Shown in pieces: positions 29,344 to 39,729 of a DNA stretch of 64,000 nucleotides. The notes under the pieces are model-generated. The model was not told where the DNA came from and searched no databases. It saw nothing but the letters and a program-made list of their open reading frames with translations. The DNA is from Guptibacillus hwajinpoensis (GTDB taxonomy: Bacteria; Bacillota; Bacilli; Bacillales; Guptibacillaceae). The stretch's first letter is position 1. Each line of letters starts with the position of its first letter. The stretch spans positions 1,405,086 through 1,469,085 of the forward strand of contig NZ_LELK01000004.1 in assembly GCF_001039475.1 (NCBI RefSeq), given 5' to 3'. Made by a program: the position numbers and the translations under genes.

Positions 29344-30408
29344 TTGAAACGAGAATGGAACCTTAATTGGCTCATTTATTTAACAACCCTTCTGCTCGTT
29401 TTTTTATGTGTCTATTTGCTCCTTAAGCTTTCTCCAATCTGGGAGCCTGTTATACAAGTGTTAACAGTTCTACTGGTTCCTTTTCTCATCGCTTCACTCA
29501 TCACGTATTTACTTCACCCCATTGTTGAGAAAATTCATAAAGAAGGACTTCCGAGAGGCATTGCTGTTCTCTTAATCTATGTTCTCTTTTTTGGAGGCAC
29601 AGGTTATGCAATCTTTAAAGGAGTGCCTCATATGGTAAAGCAGTCTCAAGAGTTAATGGAGAATGTCCCAATGTTTATGGATACGTATCGTGATACAGTC
29701 CATCAAATGTATGATTACACGTCTCATTTACCACCAGTTCTTCAAGGTAAAATAGATCAGGCATTTCAAGATGTCGAGAATACAGTGAATCGTACCCTTA
29801 CACTTGCGATAGAGTTTGCTAAGAAGTTGTTAAGTTCATTTTTTGTAATTATGATCATACCGTTTATCGTTTTCTATTTGTTGAAAGATTTTGAAGCGCT
29901 AAAGAAAACGGCGTGGCGAATAACTCCTCCAAAGTGGAGAGAGCCAGGGAAAGAGTTGCTGAATCGAATTGATGAGTCACTAGGAAATTACATTCGCGGT
30001 CAGTTTTTTGTTATTTCAGTGCTAGGTATTCTAGCTGCGCTAGGCTTCTGGCTAATTAAATTACCTTATGCCATTCTTCTTGGTGTGATCGTAGGTGTAA
30101 CAGATATCATTCCATACTTCGGACCTTTCCTTGGTGCTGCTCCTGCTCTCTTGATTGCGACGACCGTTTCGATGAAGATGGTCATAATAACAATCGTTGT
30201 TATTATTGTCTTACAGTTTATTGAGAGCAACATTCTTTCTCCATATATTGTAGGGAAAAGTCTTCATATCCACCCTGTTATAATAATATTTGGACTTCTT
30301 GCAGGCGGCGAAATAGCTGGTGTCGTAGGGCTTATTCTTGCAGTACCAGTACTTGCTGTATTAAAAGCGCTCATACTTTACCGGAATGAGCGTGACGCAA
30401 GCGATTGA
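29344..30408 (+). CDS. yrrI: AI-2E family membrane transporter (YrrI)
   Basis: Polytopic membrane protein, 354 aa, of the PerM/AI-2E permease family (now known to include Na+/H+-type antiporters). TTG 29344 is taken as start, with GGGAGG at eight-base spacing. Seven or eight hydrophobic segments are present; the diagnostic C-terminal half has YIRGQFFVISVLGILAALG, GVIVGVTDIIPYFGPFLGA and HPVIIIFGLLAGGEIAG. The substrate is not known. The same gene sits before alaS in B. subtilis. The alaS promoter begins within its final codons. Confidence 0.85.
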   Translation: MKREWNLNWLIYLTTLLLVFLCVYLLLKLSPIWEPVIQVLTVLLVPFLIASLITYLLHPIVEKIHKEGLPRGIAVLLIYVLFFGGTGYAIFKGVPHMVKQSQELMENVPMFMDTYRDTVHQMYDYTSHLPPVLQGKIDQAFQDVENTVNRTLTLAIEFAKKLLSSFFVIMIIPFIVFYLLKDFEALKKTAWRITPPKWREPGKELLNRIDESLGNYIRGQFFVISVLGILAALGFWLIKLPYAILLGVIVGVTDIIPYFGPFLGAAPALLIATTVSMKMVIITIVVIIVLQFIESNILSPYIVGKSLHIHPVIIIFGLLAGGEIAGVVGLILAVPVLAVLKALILYRNERDASD

Positions 30409-30434
30409 CAAACGATTGCTGCTCTGACTATAAT
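30405..30434 (+). promoter_or_regulatory. Sigma-A promoter for alaS
   Basis: TTGACA (30405-30410), 18-base spacer, TATAAT (30429-30434). Confidence 0.85.
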
Positions 30435-30440
30435 AATCGC

Positions 30441-30713
30441 AGAGATTAAGAAAAGAACACATTGACGGATCGAGTATGCTGAATACTATTCTTGAATACG
30501 AACGTATTCACTAGAGAGAAGCTCCCTGGCTGGAAGAGCTTTAGGAATCAGATCAGCAGAACGCTAATCCTGAGTGCGGACTAATCCCCGCCGTCTCGAC
30601 CTCGTTACGGTCGCTTGAGGTGATAAGTGCAAGTTTGCTTATAACCAGGGTGGTACCGCGTGAGCTTATTAAAACTCTCGTCCCTGAATTATTCAGGGGT
30701 GGGAGTTTTTTTG
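30441..30713 (+). promoter_or_regulatory. T-box riboswitch leader of alaS
   Basis: tRNA-Ala-responsive leader. Specifier region GAACGCTA gives GCT (Ala) at 30563-30565 followed by the conserved purine. The T-box AGGGTGGTACCGCG starts at 30647. The terminator (about 30674-30713) uses TCCCTGAAT/ATTCAGGGG and a T-run. The terminator stem closely resembles that of the hisS leader. Confidence 0.93.
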
Positions 30714-30777
30714 TATGCAAAAAAGGTCACACCCCTCGGATGAATTTTCGTTAAAACCAATTTAAGGAGGATGTTTT

Positions 30778-33411
30778 ATGAAAGAGCTAACTTCAGCTGA
30801 TGTAAGACAAATGTTTCTTGATTTCTTTAAAGAAAAAAGCCATTCGGTTGAGCCAAGTGCTTCACTTGTTCCACACGAAGATCCGACGCTTCTTTGGATT
30901 AATAGTGGTGTAGCTACGCTTAAAAAGTATTTCGATGGACGTGTAACGCCGGATAATCCGAGGATTGTGAACGCACAGAAATCAATTCGTACAAATGATA
31001 TTGAGAATGTTGGAAAGACGGCAAGGCACCATACATTCTTCGAAATGCTAGGAAACTTTTCAATTGGTGATTACTTTAAAGAGGAAGCGATTGATTGGGG
31101 ATGGGAGTTCCTCACTAGCAAGGACTGGATCGGGTTTGATGCTGACAAATTATCCGTGACGATTCACCCTGAGGATGAGGAAGCTTATACAATTTGGAGT
31201 GAGAAAATCGGTCTGCCTGAAGAAAGAATTATTCGCCTTGAAGGGAACTTCTGGGATATTGGTGAAGGTCCAAGTGGTCCGAATACGGAAATATTCTATG
31301 ATAGAGGCGAAGAATACGGAGCAGAAGATCCAGAAGAAGAGCTTTACCCTGGGGGAGAGAACGAACGTTATTTAGAGATTTGGAATCTTGTGTTCTCCCA
31401 ATTCAATCATAACCCTGATGGAACGTATACTCCGCTTCCAAAGAAAAATATTGATACCGGCATGGGACTAGAGCGAATGGTTTCTGTTATCCAGGATGCA
31501 AAGACAAACTACGATACAGATCTTTTCTTGCCAACGATTCGTGAAACAGAACGAATGGCTGATGTGAAATACGGTGATTCTAGAGAAGGAGATACTGCAT
31601 TCAAAGTAGTGGCGGATCATATTCGTACTGTAACTTTCGCTATTGGTGATGGTGCTCTTCCATCAAATGAAGGTAGAGGTTATGTCTTACGAAGACTTCT
31701 CCGTCGAGCTGTTCGATTCGCGAAGCAGATTGGAATAAATCGTCCTTTCATGTATGAGCTTGTACCTGTAGTTGGGGACATCATGAAAGAATTCTATCCA
31801 GAAGTGAACGAAAAGAAAGAATTCATTCAGAAAGTAATTAAGAATGAAGAAGATCGTTTCTATGAGACACTCAATGAAGGTCTTGCGATTCTTTCTGACA
31901 TTATCAAGAAAGAGAAAGAAGCTGGAAACACAATGATTTCTGGTAGTGATGTATTCCGTCTTTACGATACGTATGGTTTCCCAGTTGAATTAACTGAAGA
32001 GTATGCAGAAGAAGAAGGTTTGGAAATCGACCGTACTGGTTTTGAAGAAGAAATGGGTATGCAGCGAAAGCGTGCGCGAGATGCACGTCAGGACACAGGC
32101 TCTATGCAAGTTCAGGGTGGTGCACTAGGCGACATTTCAGTTGCAAGTGATTTTGTTGGATATGAAGAGCGTTCGATTCATACAGAAGTTGTTGCTATAG
32201 TGAAGAACAAAGACCTTACTGAAGAAGCAACCGAAGGTGATGAAGTTCAAGTCATTTTACAGCAAACACCTTTCTACGCAGAAAGCGGTGGACAGGTTGC
32301 AGATCCTGGTGTCATTCGTGGTGAAGATGTACAGCTTCGTGTCACGGATGTACAGAAAGCACCAAATGGTCAGCATGTGCATACAGCAGTTGTTGAATCA
32401 GGATCCATTCAAACAGGTGCAAAAGTTATTGCAGAAATTAATCGAACAAATCGTTCGGCAATTGTTAAGAATCATACCGCAACTCACCTACTGCATCAGG
32501 CATTAAAGGATGTTCTTGGAGACCATGTTAACCAAGCTGGTTCACTAGTTGGCTCAGAACGTTTGCGCTTTGATTTCTCTCACTTTGGTCAGATTTCATC
32601 TAGTGAACTTGAAGAGATTGAAAAACGCGTAAATGATCAGATTTGGGCTAATATCTCAGTGAATACAATGGTTAAACCAATCGAAGAAGCAAAAGCAATG
32701 GGTGCAATGGCTTTATTTGGTGAGAAATATGGAGATACTGTAAGAGTTGTTAGTGTTGGGGACTATAGCCTTGAATTGTGTGGCGGAACTCACGTACAAA
32801 ATACTGCTGAAATTGGTCTCTTTAAGGTTCTTTCTGAGTCAGGAATTGGAGCAGGTACGCGAAGAATTGAAGCTGTAACAAGTGAGGGAGCATACGAGGT
32901 GCTAAATCAGCAAGTGTCGATTTTGAAAAACACCGCTGACTTGTTAAAATCAAATGTGAAGGACGTTCCATCTCGTACAGAAGCACTACTAGGTCAAATT
33001 CGAGATCTACAACGACAAAATGATTCACTAACATCGAAGCTAGCGAATGTAGAAGCAAAACAAATGGCAAGCGATGTGCAAGAAATCGATGGCGTTAAGG
33101 TTGTAGCGAAACGAATTGATACAGACATGAACAATTTACGTAGTATTGTTGATGATTTGAAATCTCAACTAGGAAGCGTCATAGTCGTATTAGGTAGTGG
33201 TGTAGACGGAAAAGTTCAGCTTGCTGCAGGAATCACAGACGATCTAATTAAAGAAGGTTATCATGCAGGGAAACTTATCAAGGAACTTGCTACTCGCTGT
33301 GGTGGCGGAGGTGGAGGACGCCCCGACATGGCACAAGCTGGTGGTAAAAATCCTGAAAAGTTGGATGAGGCACTCGCATACACAGCAGATTGGGTCAAAT
33401 CCATTTCCTAA
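30778..33411 (+). CDS. alaS: Alanyl-tRNA synthetase
   Basis: Class II synthetase, 877 aa, charging and editing tRNA-Ala. Catalytic domain 1-450 begins [18 protein letters not shown] and contains [20 protein letters not shown]. The editing domain has the HxxxH-type [12 protein letters not shown] near residue 565 and CGGTHV near 665. The C-Ala domain ends with [23 protein letters not shown] precedes the ATG, and the T-box leader precedes that. Confidence 0.97.
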   Translation: MKELTSADVRQMFLDFFKEKSHSVEPSASLVPHEDPTLLWINSGVATLKKYFDGRVTPDNPRIVNAQKSIRTNDIENVGKTARHHTFFEMLGNFSIGDYFKEEAIDWGWEFLTSKDWIGFDADKLSVTIHPEDEEAYTIWSEKIGLPEERIIRLEGNFWDIGEGPSGPNTEIFYDRGEEYGAEDPEEELYPGGENERYLEIWNLVFSQFNHNPDGTYTPLPKKNIDTGMGLERMVSVIQDAKTNYDTDLFLPTIRETERMADVKYGDSREGDTAFKVVADHIRTVTFAIGDGALPSNEGRGYVLRRLLRRAVRFAKQIGINRPFMYELVPVVGDIMKEFYPEVNEKKEFIQKVIKNEEDRFYETLNEGLAILSDIIKKEKEAGNTMISGSDVFRLYDTYGFPVELTEEYAEEEGLEIDRTGFEEEMGMQRKRARDARQDTGSMQVQGGALGDISVASDFVGYEERSIHTEVVAIVKNKDLTEEATEGDEVQVILQQTPFYAESGGQVADPGVIRGEDVQLRVTDVQKAPNGQHVHTAVVESGSIQTGAKVIAEINRTNRSAIVKNHTATHLLHQALKDVLGDHVNQAGSLVGSERLRFDFSHFGQISSSELEEIEKRVNDQIWANISVNTMVKPIEEAKAMGAMALFGEKYGDTVRVVSVGDYSLELCGGTHVQNTAEIGLFKVLSESGIGAGTRRIEAVTSEGAYEVLNQQVSILKNTADLLKSNVKDVPSRTEALLGQIRDLQRQNDSLTSKLANVEAKQMASDVQEIDGVKVVAKRIDTDMNNLRSIVDDLKSQLGSVIVVLGSGVDGKVQLAAGITDDLIKEGYHAGKLIKELATRCGGGGGGRPDMAQAGGKNPEKLDEALAYTADWVKSIS

Positions 33412-33489
33412 TTTGGTTTCATTAGTGTACAATAAGGTTAGTTGACTAGTTACGATTCTAGATGGGGATCGGAGAAAGAGGTGTAAGGA

Positions 33490-33753
33490 ATGAGTTCGAT
33501 GGACAAAACAATGAAGTTTAATTTTCCAGACGACGCATACAATCACGATGTCCAGGAAGTGTTGCTCACCGTCTATAGCGCTCTTCAAGAAAAGGGCTAC
33601 AATCCGATTAACCAGATTGTGGGTTATCTCCTTTCTGGCGATCCGGCTTACATTCCGAGACACAATGATGCGAGAAGTTTAATTCGTAAGCTTGAACGCG
33701 ACGAATTGATTGAAGAGCTGGTTAAATCGTATCTGACTCATCATCAAGGATAA
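33490..33753 (+). CDS. yrzL: IreB-family regulatory protein (YrzL, UPF0297)
   Basis: Small protein, 87 aa, of the IreB family; in enterococci IreB is a substrate of the Ser/Thr kinase IreK. The near-invariant core [20 protein letters not shown] and [18 protein letters not shown] identifies it. ATG 33490 gives the usual N-terminus ([10 protein letters not shown]). It heads the conserved trio yrzL-ruvX-yrzB following alaS, with nine bases to ruvX. Confidence 0.9.
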   Translation: MSSMDKTMKFNFPDDAYNHDVQEVLLTVYSALQEKGYNPINQIVGYLLSGDPAYIPRHNDARSLIRKLERDELIEELVKSYLTHHQG

Positions 33754-33762
33754 GGAGACAGC

Positions 33763-34182
33763 ATGAAAACACTTGGTTTGGATGTTGGCACGAAAACAAT
33801 TGGCGTTGCGCTTAGCGATGCAATGGGGTGGACCGCTCAAGGATTAGAAACGGTGAAACGTGATCCTGAAGCACAAGATGTTATTCCTGATCGTTTAATG
33901 GAAATCATTAAAGGGAATGATGTCAGCAAGATTGTTGTTGGACTCCCGAAGAATATGAATGGTTCAATCGGTCCAAGTGGAGAGGCGTGTATGGCATTCG
34001 CTGATTTGATTGGAGAACATACTGATTTACCTATTCAAATGTGGGATGAACGTCTAACGACCGTCGCTGCTGAGCGAATGTTAATTAGTGCCGATGTAAG
34101 CCGCAAAAAGCGCAAAAAAGTAATCGACAAAATGGCTGCTGTTATGATTCTGCAAGGATACTTAGACAGCAAGCAAAATTAA
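33763..34182 (+). CDS. ruvX: Putative Holliday junction resolvase / pre-16S rRNA nuclease RuvX (YqgF family)
   Basis: RNase H-fold nuclease, 139 aa. Key residues: the first Asp in [16 protein letters not shown], Glu in [16 protein letters not shown], and the C-terminal acidic residue in [14 protein letters not shown]. Family members process 16S rRNA 5' ends or resolve junctions; which applies here is not seen in sequence. Middle gene of the yrzL-ruvX-yrzB cluster. Confidence 0.92.
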   Translation: MKTLGLDVGTKTIGVALSDAMGWTAQGLETVKRDPEAQDVIPDRLMEIIKGNDVSKIVVGLPKNMNGSIGPSGEACMAFADLIGEHTDLPIQMWDERLTTVAAERMLISADVSRKKRKKVIDKMAAVMILQGYLDSKQN

Positions 34183-34195
34183 TGAGGTGAAAAAC

Positions 34196-34486
34196 ATGGA
34201 GGAAAAAGAACGCATTATCATTCCAGACGAAAACGGTGATGAGCATCTATTTGAAGTTCTCTTTACTTTCGATGTAGAAGAGAATGGACATTCTTATATG
34301 ACAGTCGTCCCTGCTGACCAAGCGGATAGTGAAGACGAAGTAGAAGTCTACGCTTTTCGTTACGAAGAAGAAGACAATGAAGAACGTGACTACAAATTAT
34401 TCCCTATCGAGTCAGATAAGGAATGGGAAATCGTTGAAGAAATGCTTAACACTTTCTCTGAAGAGGAAGAAGAAGGCGACGAATAA
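34196..34486 (+). CDS. yrzB: DUF1292 acidic protein (YrzB)
   Basis: Small, strongly acidic protein of 96 aa, DUF1292 family. Pattern IIIPDENGDEHLFEVLFTF then YAFRYEEEDNEERDYKLFPI, with a Glu-rich tail. ATG 34196 is used because GAGGTG at 34184 would overlap the earlier GTG. No known activity. Conserved third gene after alaS. Confidence 0.85.
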   Translation: MEEKERIIIPDENGDEHLFEVLFTFDVEENGHSYMTVVPADQADSEDEVEVYAFRYEEEDNEERDYKLFPIESDKEWEIVEEMLNTFSEEEEEGDE

Positions 34487-34496
34487 TAGCATTAAG

Positions 34497-34530
34497 AAGC
34501 TACCGGTGAGAGCATCGGTAGCTTTTTTCT
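34497..34530 (+). terminator. Terminator after yrzB
   Basis: AAGCTACCG pairs with CGGTAGCTT, followed by six T. Confidence 0.85.
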
Positions 34531-34609
34531 TTTGTGAAAAAGTTACCGATTTTTAGGAAATGACTACAAAGCTTCAAGGGGAACTTGTATAATACATAAT
34601 GGAGAAAAA

Positions 34610-34639
34610 TTGACGAAGGTTGGCATTACTGCTGATAAT
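34610..34639 (+). promoter_or_regulatory. Candidate promoter of mltG
   Basis: TTGACG (34610-34615), 18-base spacer, GATAAT (34634-34639). Two further TATAAT sequences (34588 and about 34653) nearby lack a good -35. Confidence 0.5.
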
Positions 34640-34686
34640 ATGTCGACTTATAGTATAATAGGAAAGAGTGAAAGGGGGCCACGGCG

Positions 34687-35841
34687 TTGTCTGATTTTAA
34701 AGACTTATATAATGAGAAGCTATTGAAGCGCCAGAATGAGAATCAAACTGTACGAAAAATCGTATTTATTATTTTATTGCTTTTGACCATAACGGTGGCT
34801 GCCGTTATTACAGGTGGTTATTTCTACATGAAAAATATTCTTGAGCCTGTTAAACCTGATAGCAATGAGAGTATGACTGTTACAATTCCGATCGGCTCAT
34901 CAACTTCCTCAATCGGTAATACGCTTGAAGAAGAGGGAATAATCAAGGACGGTACCGCGTTTCGCTATTACGTTAAATACAAAAACGAGAGCGGTTTTCA
35001 AGCTGGTGACTATGAGCTTTCCCCTTCGATGACAATGGATGAAATTATCTCAATCATGAAAAGCGGGAAAGTAATGAAAGACGCAGTGGCAAAAATATCT
35101 GTTCCTGAAGGAATCTGGCTTGAAGACATCGCTGCTCGAATTGCAAAGGAATTAGATTTAGAGCAAGAAGATGTCATGAATCAACTAGATGATGAAGAGT
35201 ATGTACAGGCATTAATCAATGAATACTGGTTCTTAACTGACGATGTACTTCAAGATGATATACGTCATCCACTAGAAGGTTATCTTTTCCCAGCAACATA
35301 TGATTTTGTAGAAGAGCCTTCAGTCGAGAAAGTAGTAAAGGAAATGTTAGACAAAACTGATCGAGTTCTGGGAGCTTATCGATCTGAAATAGAAGATCGT
35401 GATTACTCTATTCATGAGATGATGACGCTAGCTTCAATTATTGAAGAAGAGGCATCTGCTGAGGCAGATCGCACGAAGATTTCAAAAGTATTTTACAATA
35501 GACTAGAAGAAGACATGATTTTACAGACTGACCCTACCGTAGTTTACGCTAGAGGTAAGCAATCAGGTGAAATTACTCAAAAAGACCTTGACCGAGAGTC
35601 ACCTTATAATACGTATACGGTAAAAGGTCTTCCTGTTGGCCCGATTGCAAATCCTGGTGAATCTTCTATTGTATCTGCTATTGAGCCTGCTGATACAGAT
35701 GCACTTTATTTCTATGCTCGTCCGAGCGGTGAGACTCTCTTCTCAAAAACAAATGCCGAGCACAATAAAAAAGTGGCTAAATATAAGAATGAGTGGGAAG
35801 AGTATTATAAGAAGAAAGAAGAAGAGCAAAAAGAAGAATGA
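34687..35841 (+). CDS. mltG: Endolytic murein transglycosylase MltG (YceG-like)
   Basis: Membrane-anchored lytic transglycosylase that cuts nascent glycan strands; 384 aa. One TM helix (about 25-50) follows a short cytoplasmic N-terminus; a LysM-like region (VTIPIGSSTSSIGNTLEEEG) and the YceG catalytic domain follow. The catalytic Glu lies in LASIIEEEASAEADR (about residue 252-258), and the end has the family YNTYTVKGLPVGPIANPG. The start is TTG 34687, with AAAGGGGG at eight bases. The C-terminus is Lys/Glu rich. Confidence 0.92.
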   Translation: MSDFKDLYNEKLLKRQNENQTVRKIVFIILLLLTITVAAVITGGYFYMKNILEPVKPDSNESMTVTIPIGSSTSSIGNTLEEEGIIKDGTAFRYYVKYKNESGFQAGDYELSPSMTMDEIISIMKSGKVMKDAVAKISVPEGIWLEDIAARIAKELDLEQEDVMNQLDDEEYVQALINEYWFLTDDVLQDDIRHPLEGYLFPATYDFVEEPSVEKVVKEMLDKTDRVLGAYRSEIEDRDYSIHEMMTLASIIEEEASAEADRTKISKVFYNRLEEDMILQTDPTVVYARGKQSGEITQKDLDRESPYNTYTVKGLPVGPIANPGESSIVSAIEPADTDALYFYARPSGETLFSKTNAEHNKKVAKYKNEWEEYYKKKEEEQKEE

Positions 35842-35849
35842 AAATTTAT

Positions 35850-35883
35850 GGGGAATGGAGAGATAGGCTACCATTCCCCTTTC
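35850..35883 (+). terminator. Probable terminator after mltG
   Basis: GGGGAATGG/CCATTCCCC stem with a 12-base loop and a short T-run. Confidence 0.6.
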
Positions 35884-35926
35884 AATTATGATAAAATTAT
35901 TCGGGTTACATGAAGGAGGACCAATC

Positions 35927-36571
35927 ATGATATCCGATCATGTTGAACAATATCTGGAATCTTTGCGACCAAAACGAGAAGGATTAGTAAAAGAGATGGA
36001 AGTGTATGCTATAGAGAATAATGTTCCCATTATGGAGCAGACAAGTCTTGCAGTGATGCTACAGCTTTTGTCTTTTAAAAAGCCTGACCTCATTTTGGAA
36101 ATTGGAGCAGCGATCGGCTACTCAGCGATAAGGATGGCTGATTTACTGCCTGATACGACTATTATTACCGTAGAACGTGATGAAACGCGTTATAGAGAAG
36201 CGGTAGCAAATATTGAAAAAGCAGGATACTCAGAACGCATTACAATTTTATATGGAGATGCATTTGAGCTCGCCGATGAGCTTAAGCGTTTTGGACCGTA
36301 TCAAGCGTTATTTATTGACGCAGCTAAAGGGCAGTACAAGCGGTTCTTTGATGAATTTTTTGACGTTGTAGAAGAACAAGGGATTGTCCTTTCTGATAAT
36401 ATTTTGTTTCGAGGTATGGTAGCTGAAGAAGAGATACAAGAGAAACGCTTCAGATCTATGGTTAAGAAGCTTCGTCATTATAATGAATTTTTAATGTCTC
36501 ATCCTGATTTGGACACAACGATCTATCCTGTTGGAGATGGACTTGCTGTCAGTCAGCGATTAAACTCATGA
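35927..36571 (+). CDS. trmR: tRNA 5-hydroxyuridine methyltransferase TrmR (YrrM)
   Basis: SAM-dependent O-methyltransferase of the COMT-like class, 214 aa. SAM site LILEIGAAIGYSAIRMA (about 58-74), acidic TVERDETRY, and metal/substrate residues in ALFIDAAKGQYKRFF and VLSDNILFRGMV. B. subtilis TrmR methylates ho5U34 in tRNA to mo5U. GAAGGAGGA sets the start at ATG 35927. In B. subtilis the next two genes are the peptidase-U32-type hydroxylation genes yrrN-yrrO; here a terminator and udk follow directly. Confidence 0.85.
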   Translation: MISDHVEQYLESLRPKREGLVKEMEVYAIENNVPIMEQTSLAVMLQLLSFKKPDLILEIGAAIGYSAIRMADLLPDTTIITVERDETRYREAVANIEKAGYSERITILYGDAFELADELKRFGPYQALFIDAAKGQYKRFFDEFFDVVEEQGIVLSDNILFRGMVAEEEIQEKRFRSMVKKLRHYNEFLMSHPDLDTTIYPVGDGLAVSQRLNS

Positions 36572-36575
36572 TGAA

Positions 36576-36609
36576 GGAAAACCGACGTGCGATCGTACGA
36601 GCGGTTTTT
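36576..36609 (+). terminator. Terminator after trmR
   Basis: AAAACCG/CGGTTTT outer stem with an internal partly self-complementary CGTGCGATCGTACG, then TTTTTC. Confidence 0.7.
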
Positions 36610-36631
36610 CTATAATAGAAGGGGAAGGATT

Positions 36632-37267
36632 ATGGTTAATAGACCTGTTGTAATTGGAGTTGCCGGAGGTTCTGGTTCCGGAAAAACCACCGTAACGAGA
36701 GAGATATTTAAACAATTTGCTGATCAATCAGTTCTTGTCATTGAACAAGACTCTTATTATAAAGATCAAAGTGAGAAATCAATGCCAGAGCGATTAGGAA
36801 CGAATTACGATCACCCACTCGCTTTTGACAATGACCTACTAATTGAACATGTTAAAGAGTTGATGTTATACAACTCGATTCAAAAACCTGTCTATGACTA
36901 TACAGTTCACACAAGATCTGATAAAATTATCCCTGTCGAACCAAAAGATGTCATTATTTTGGAAGGTATCCTTATTCTTGAAGATGAACGTCTTCGCGAT
37001 TTGATGGATATTAAGTTATTCGTGGATACTGATTCAGATCTAAGAATATTAAGAAGAATGGTACGGGACATACGAGACAGAGGAAGAACACTTGATTCTG
37101 TTGTAGAACAGTATACATCAGTAGTCCGACCAATGCACCTACAGTTTATTGAACCGACTAAGCGTTATGCTGATATTATTGTTCCAGAGGGTGGCCAGAA
37201 CAGAGTCGCAATTGATCTGATGGTTACAAAGATTCATACAATACTTGAAGAAAAAGCAATGCTATAA
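36632..37267 (+). CDS. udk: Uridine kinase
   Basis: Pyrimidine salvage kinase phosphorylating uridine and cytidine; 211 aa. P-loop [12 protein letters not shown] (about 9-20), [20 protein letters not shown] and the lid [11 protein letters not shown] are the family signatures. ATG 36632 has AAGGGGAAGG upstream. Short distance to greA, with a terminator between. Confidence 0.95.
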   Translation: MVNRPVVIGVAGGSGSGKTTVTREIFKQFADQSVLVIEQDSYYKDQSEKSMPERLGTNYDHPLAFDNDLLIEHVKELMLYNSIQKPVYDYTVHTRSDKIIPVEPKDVIILEGILILEDERLRDLMDIKLFVDTDSDLRILRRMVRDIRDRGRTLDSVVEQYTSVVRPMHLQFIEPTKRYADIIVPEGGQNRVAIDLMVTKIHTILEEKAML

Positions 37268-37276
37268 GGATAAAAC

Positions 37277-37299
37277 GAGGTATAATTACCTCTTTTTTT
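37277..37299 (+). terminator. Terminator after udk
   Basis: GAGGTA-TAAT-TACCTC hairpin followed by seven T. Confidence 0.75.
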
Positions 37300-37349
37300 C
37301 ATACAGTTTATTACGATAAATGCCCCTAATTGATGAAGGAGTGAAAGAA

Positions 37350-37826
37350 ATGGCAGAGGATAAAAAATATTATATGACCCAGGATGGGAAAGAGAAACTT
37401 GAGAAGGAGCTTGACCTTCTTAAAACAGAAAAAAGAAAAGAAGTTGTTGAGCGTATTAAAATAGCTCGAAGCTTTGGAGATCTTTCTGAGAACTCTGAAT
37501 ATGACGCTGCAAAAGATGAACAGGCGTTTGTTGAAGCGCGCATCACAACTGTTGAAAATATGATTCGTAACGCAGAAATAATTGAAGAAGATAACAGTGC
37601 TTCTAGTGTTGTTTCAATCGGGAAACGTGTTAAATTCGTTGAAATTCCTGATGGTGATGAAGAAGAATATATTATCGTAGGTAGTGCTGAGGCGGATCCA
37701 TTTGAAGGCAAGATTTCAAACGATTCTCCAATGGCAAGAAGCCTACTAGGTCGTCAAATTGGAGAGAAAGTTAATGTTCAAACTCCAGGTGGCGAGATTC
37801 GAGTAGAAATTCTAGAAGTTAAGTAA
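37350..37826 (+). CDS. greA: Transcription elongation factor GreA
   Basis: Cleavage factor for backtracked RNA polymerase, 158 aa. The N-terminal coiled coil (about 1-75) has [18 protein letters not shown] and the tip [19 protein letters not shown]; the C-terminal FKBP-like domain ends [18 protein letters not shown]...[11 protein letters not shown] 37350 is preferred over 37320 for its GGAGTG and for length. Confidence 0.95.
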   Translation: MAEDKKYYMTQDGKEKLEKELDLLKTEKRKEVVERIKIARSFGDLSENSEYDAAKDEQAFVEARITTVENMIRNAEIIEEDNSASSVVSIGKRVKFVEIPDGDEEEYIIVGSAEADPFEGKISNDSPMARSLLGRQIGEKVNVQTPGGEIRVEILEVK

Positions 37827-37843
37827 ATAGTAGTCAGATGAAG

Positions 37844-37871
37844 AGACAGCCATATTGGCTGTCTTTTTTTG
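37844..37871 (+). terminator. Terminator after greA
   Basis: AGACAGCC/GGCTGTCT stem, loop ATATT, seven T. Confidence 0.85.
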
Positions 37872-37924
37872 TTGTGAGTTTGAAAAGTGGGACATCGGTC
37901 GAAACTCATATAGAGGTGAAACAT

Positions 37925-39652
37925 ATGAGAAGGAAAAGGATGAAGGGAATTGGAATATTGTTTTTATGTGGATTCCTAATTCTGATCGGTCGTCTTGTCC
38001 AACTTCAAATAATTGAAACAGAATCCTATTCCAAACAAAATATAAACCTTATTGAGGCGAGCATCAATCAGCGTACACAATCATATGTGCTTGATGATGG
38101 TAGAGGAACATTGCTTGATAAAAATGGTACACCATTGAGTGACACCACCCCATCTCTTGTTCTTTTTCCTTTTCTAAAGGATAGAGAGTGGCCGATTGAA
38201 GTAGTCGCATCAATTGTTAATGAATCTCCTAATAAACTGGAGAAAGCTTTTGAAGGTAAAAAACAGCCTTTCATCTATAAGACAGGTCTATCCGTACAAG
38301 AGATGGAGAAAATCAATCAATTAAGTACACCTGGCGTTTACGCCGTATTTAAACCGGGTGTGGAAGGACAGTTAGCAGGTCACGTTATTGGTAGTGTGAG
38401 ACCGAACCCTGAACTTGTTAAATCAAAGTATCCAGACAAATGGGATGAAGGATTGATTGATGAAAATACAAAAATAGGCATTTCTGGTCTGCAATTAGCG
38501 TTTGATCCATTTCTACTATCTGAAGGAGATACAACTCTTCTTTATCATGCTGATCGACAAGGAAATCCTTTACTAGGACTTGATGTGAAAATGTTCTCTA
38601 CATCAGATTCATTCTACCCACTTCAAATTAAGACAACACTTGATTTAGACATTCAAAATGCTTTAGAACGAGCAGTTGATGAGTCAGGTATTACAAATGG
38701 TGGAGCTGTATTAATCGATATTGAAACAAACAATCTTTCTGGAATGGTTAGCCGACCCCTATTCAATACAGAAGATCCACTGGGGGCTGGTGCAGTAAAT
38801 CAGATGTTAAAAGGTTATTTTCCGGGTTCTGTTTTCAAAACCGTTGTTTTAGCTGCTGCATATGAACAAGGAGTTTCTACAAGTCGAACATTTGATTGTG
38901 ATAGGAATTTATACCGAGATGGACCAGGAAATCGAGAACTAGGCACGTTAAATCTGAAAAACAGTTTTGCGGTAAGTTGTAATGCAGCCTTTACAGAGCT
39001 TGCCGAAGAATTAATCAAAAAGGACCCTAACTTTATGGAGAAGACAGCAGAGAAACTTGGTATTGGTTCGACCGTTGGATGGGAAGATCTGCTTTATCAT
39101 TATGAAGATTTTAAACAATTTCCTGACGAATCGAATCCTGTTTTCTTTAAGAGTGAGAAAGATAAATCAGTGAAGAAAGCGATCGATCAAACGGCGATCG
39201 GTCAGTTAAATGTGAAGCTGAGTCCGCTAGCCATCGCAAATATGATGTCTACAATTGCTAGAGGAGGAGAGCCGAAACAAGTAAGAGTGGTAAGTGACAT
39301 TCTGTATAGAAATCACTCAACATTTTTAAGTTTTAATGAAAAAAGTGCTGGTAAAGATCAATTATCTAACAAAGTAGTAAAATCTCTTCAACAATCACTA
39401 CGAGAAGTAGTCGTAAGTGGAACAGGCCGCTCTTATTTGAGTGATTTGCCTTTTGATGTTGCTGGGAAATCTGGAACTGCAGAGCTTGGTGAGAACGTTC
39501 CATATGATCATCAGTGGTTTGCAGGATATTTTCCATACGATTCGCCTCGTTATGCGCTTGTAGTGGTAGACTTTGAACGAAAAGAAAAGCAATATCGAGT
39601 ATATGAGGCTTTTTCAAAGATTGTTACGCAGCTATATAAAAATGAGAGATAA
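37925..39652 (+). CDS. pbpI: Class B penicillin-binding protein (PbpI/YrrR-like)
   Basis: Membrane-anchored DD-transpeptidase, 575 aa. A TM anchor (about 9-28), a PBP dimerisation domain (about 50-210) and a transpeptidase domain follow. Catalytic motifs are seen in order: SxxK in FPGSVFKTV (about residue 302), SxN in FAVSCNAAF (about 349) and KSGT in VAGKSGTAELG (about 514). GAGGTGAAA precedes ATG 37925. In B. subtilis pbpI (yrrR) is likewise adjacent to greA and yrrS. Its individual role in peptidoglycan synthesis is not evident here. Confidence 0.88.
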   Translation: MRRKRMKGIGILFLCGFLILIGRLVQLQIIETESYSKQNINLIEASINQRTQSYVLDDGRGTLLDKNGTPLSDTTPSLVLFPFLKDREWPIEVVASIVNESPNKLEKAFEGKKQPFIYKTGLSVQEMEKINQLSTPGVYAVFKPGVEGQLAGHVIGSVRPNPELVKSKYPDKWDEGLIDENTKIGISGLQLAFDPFLLSEGDTTLLYHADRQGNPLLGLDVKMFSTSDSFYPLQIKTTLDLDIQNALERAVDESGITNGGAVLIDIETNNLSGMVSRPLFNTEDPLGAGAVNQMLKGYFPGSVFKTVVLAAAYEQGVSTSRTFDCDRNLYRDGPGNRELGTLNLKNSFAVSCNAAFTELAEELIKKDPNFMEKTAEKLGIGSTVGWEDLLYHYEDFKQFPDESNPVFFKSEKDKSVKKAIDQTAIGQLNVKLSPLAIANMMSTIARGGEPKQVRVVSDILYRNHSTFLSFNEKSAGKDQLSNKVVKSLQQSLREVVVSGTGRSYLSDLPFDVAGKSGTAELGENVPYDHQWFAGYFPYDSPRYALVVVDFERKEKQYRVYEAFSKIVTQLYKNER

Positions 39653-39729
39653 TTACGAAATAAAAGTCAAGCCTTCTACGAATCCTTTAGAGATGATAGA
39701 ATAAGAACAACAGTTAAATAGAGGAGTGG

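Noticed and set aside
33244-33663. Minus-strand frame of 139 residues spanning alaS end and yrzL
   Set aside because: Antisense to two well-conserved proteins; a shadow frame.
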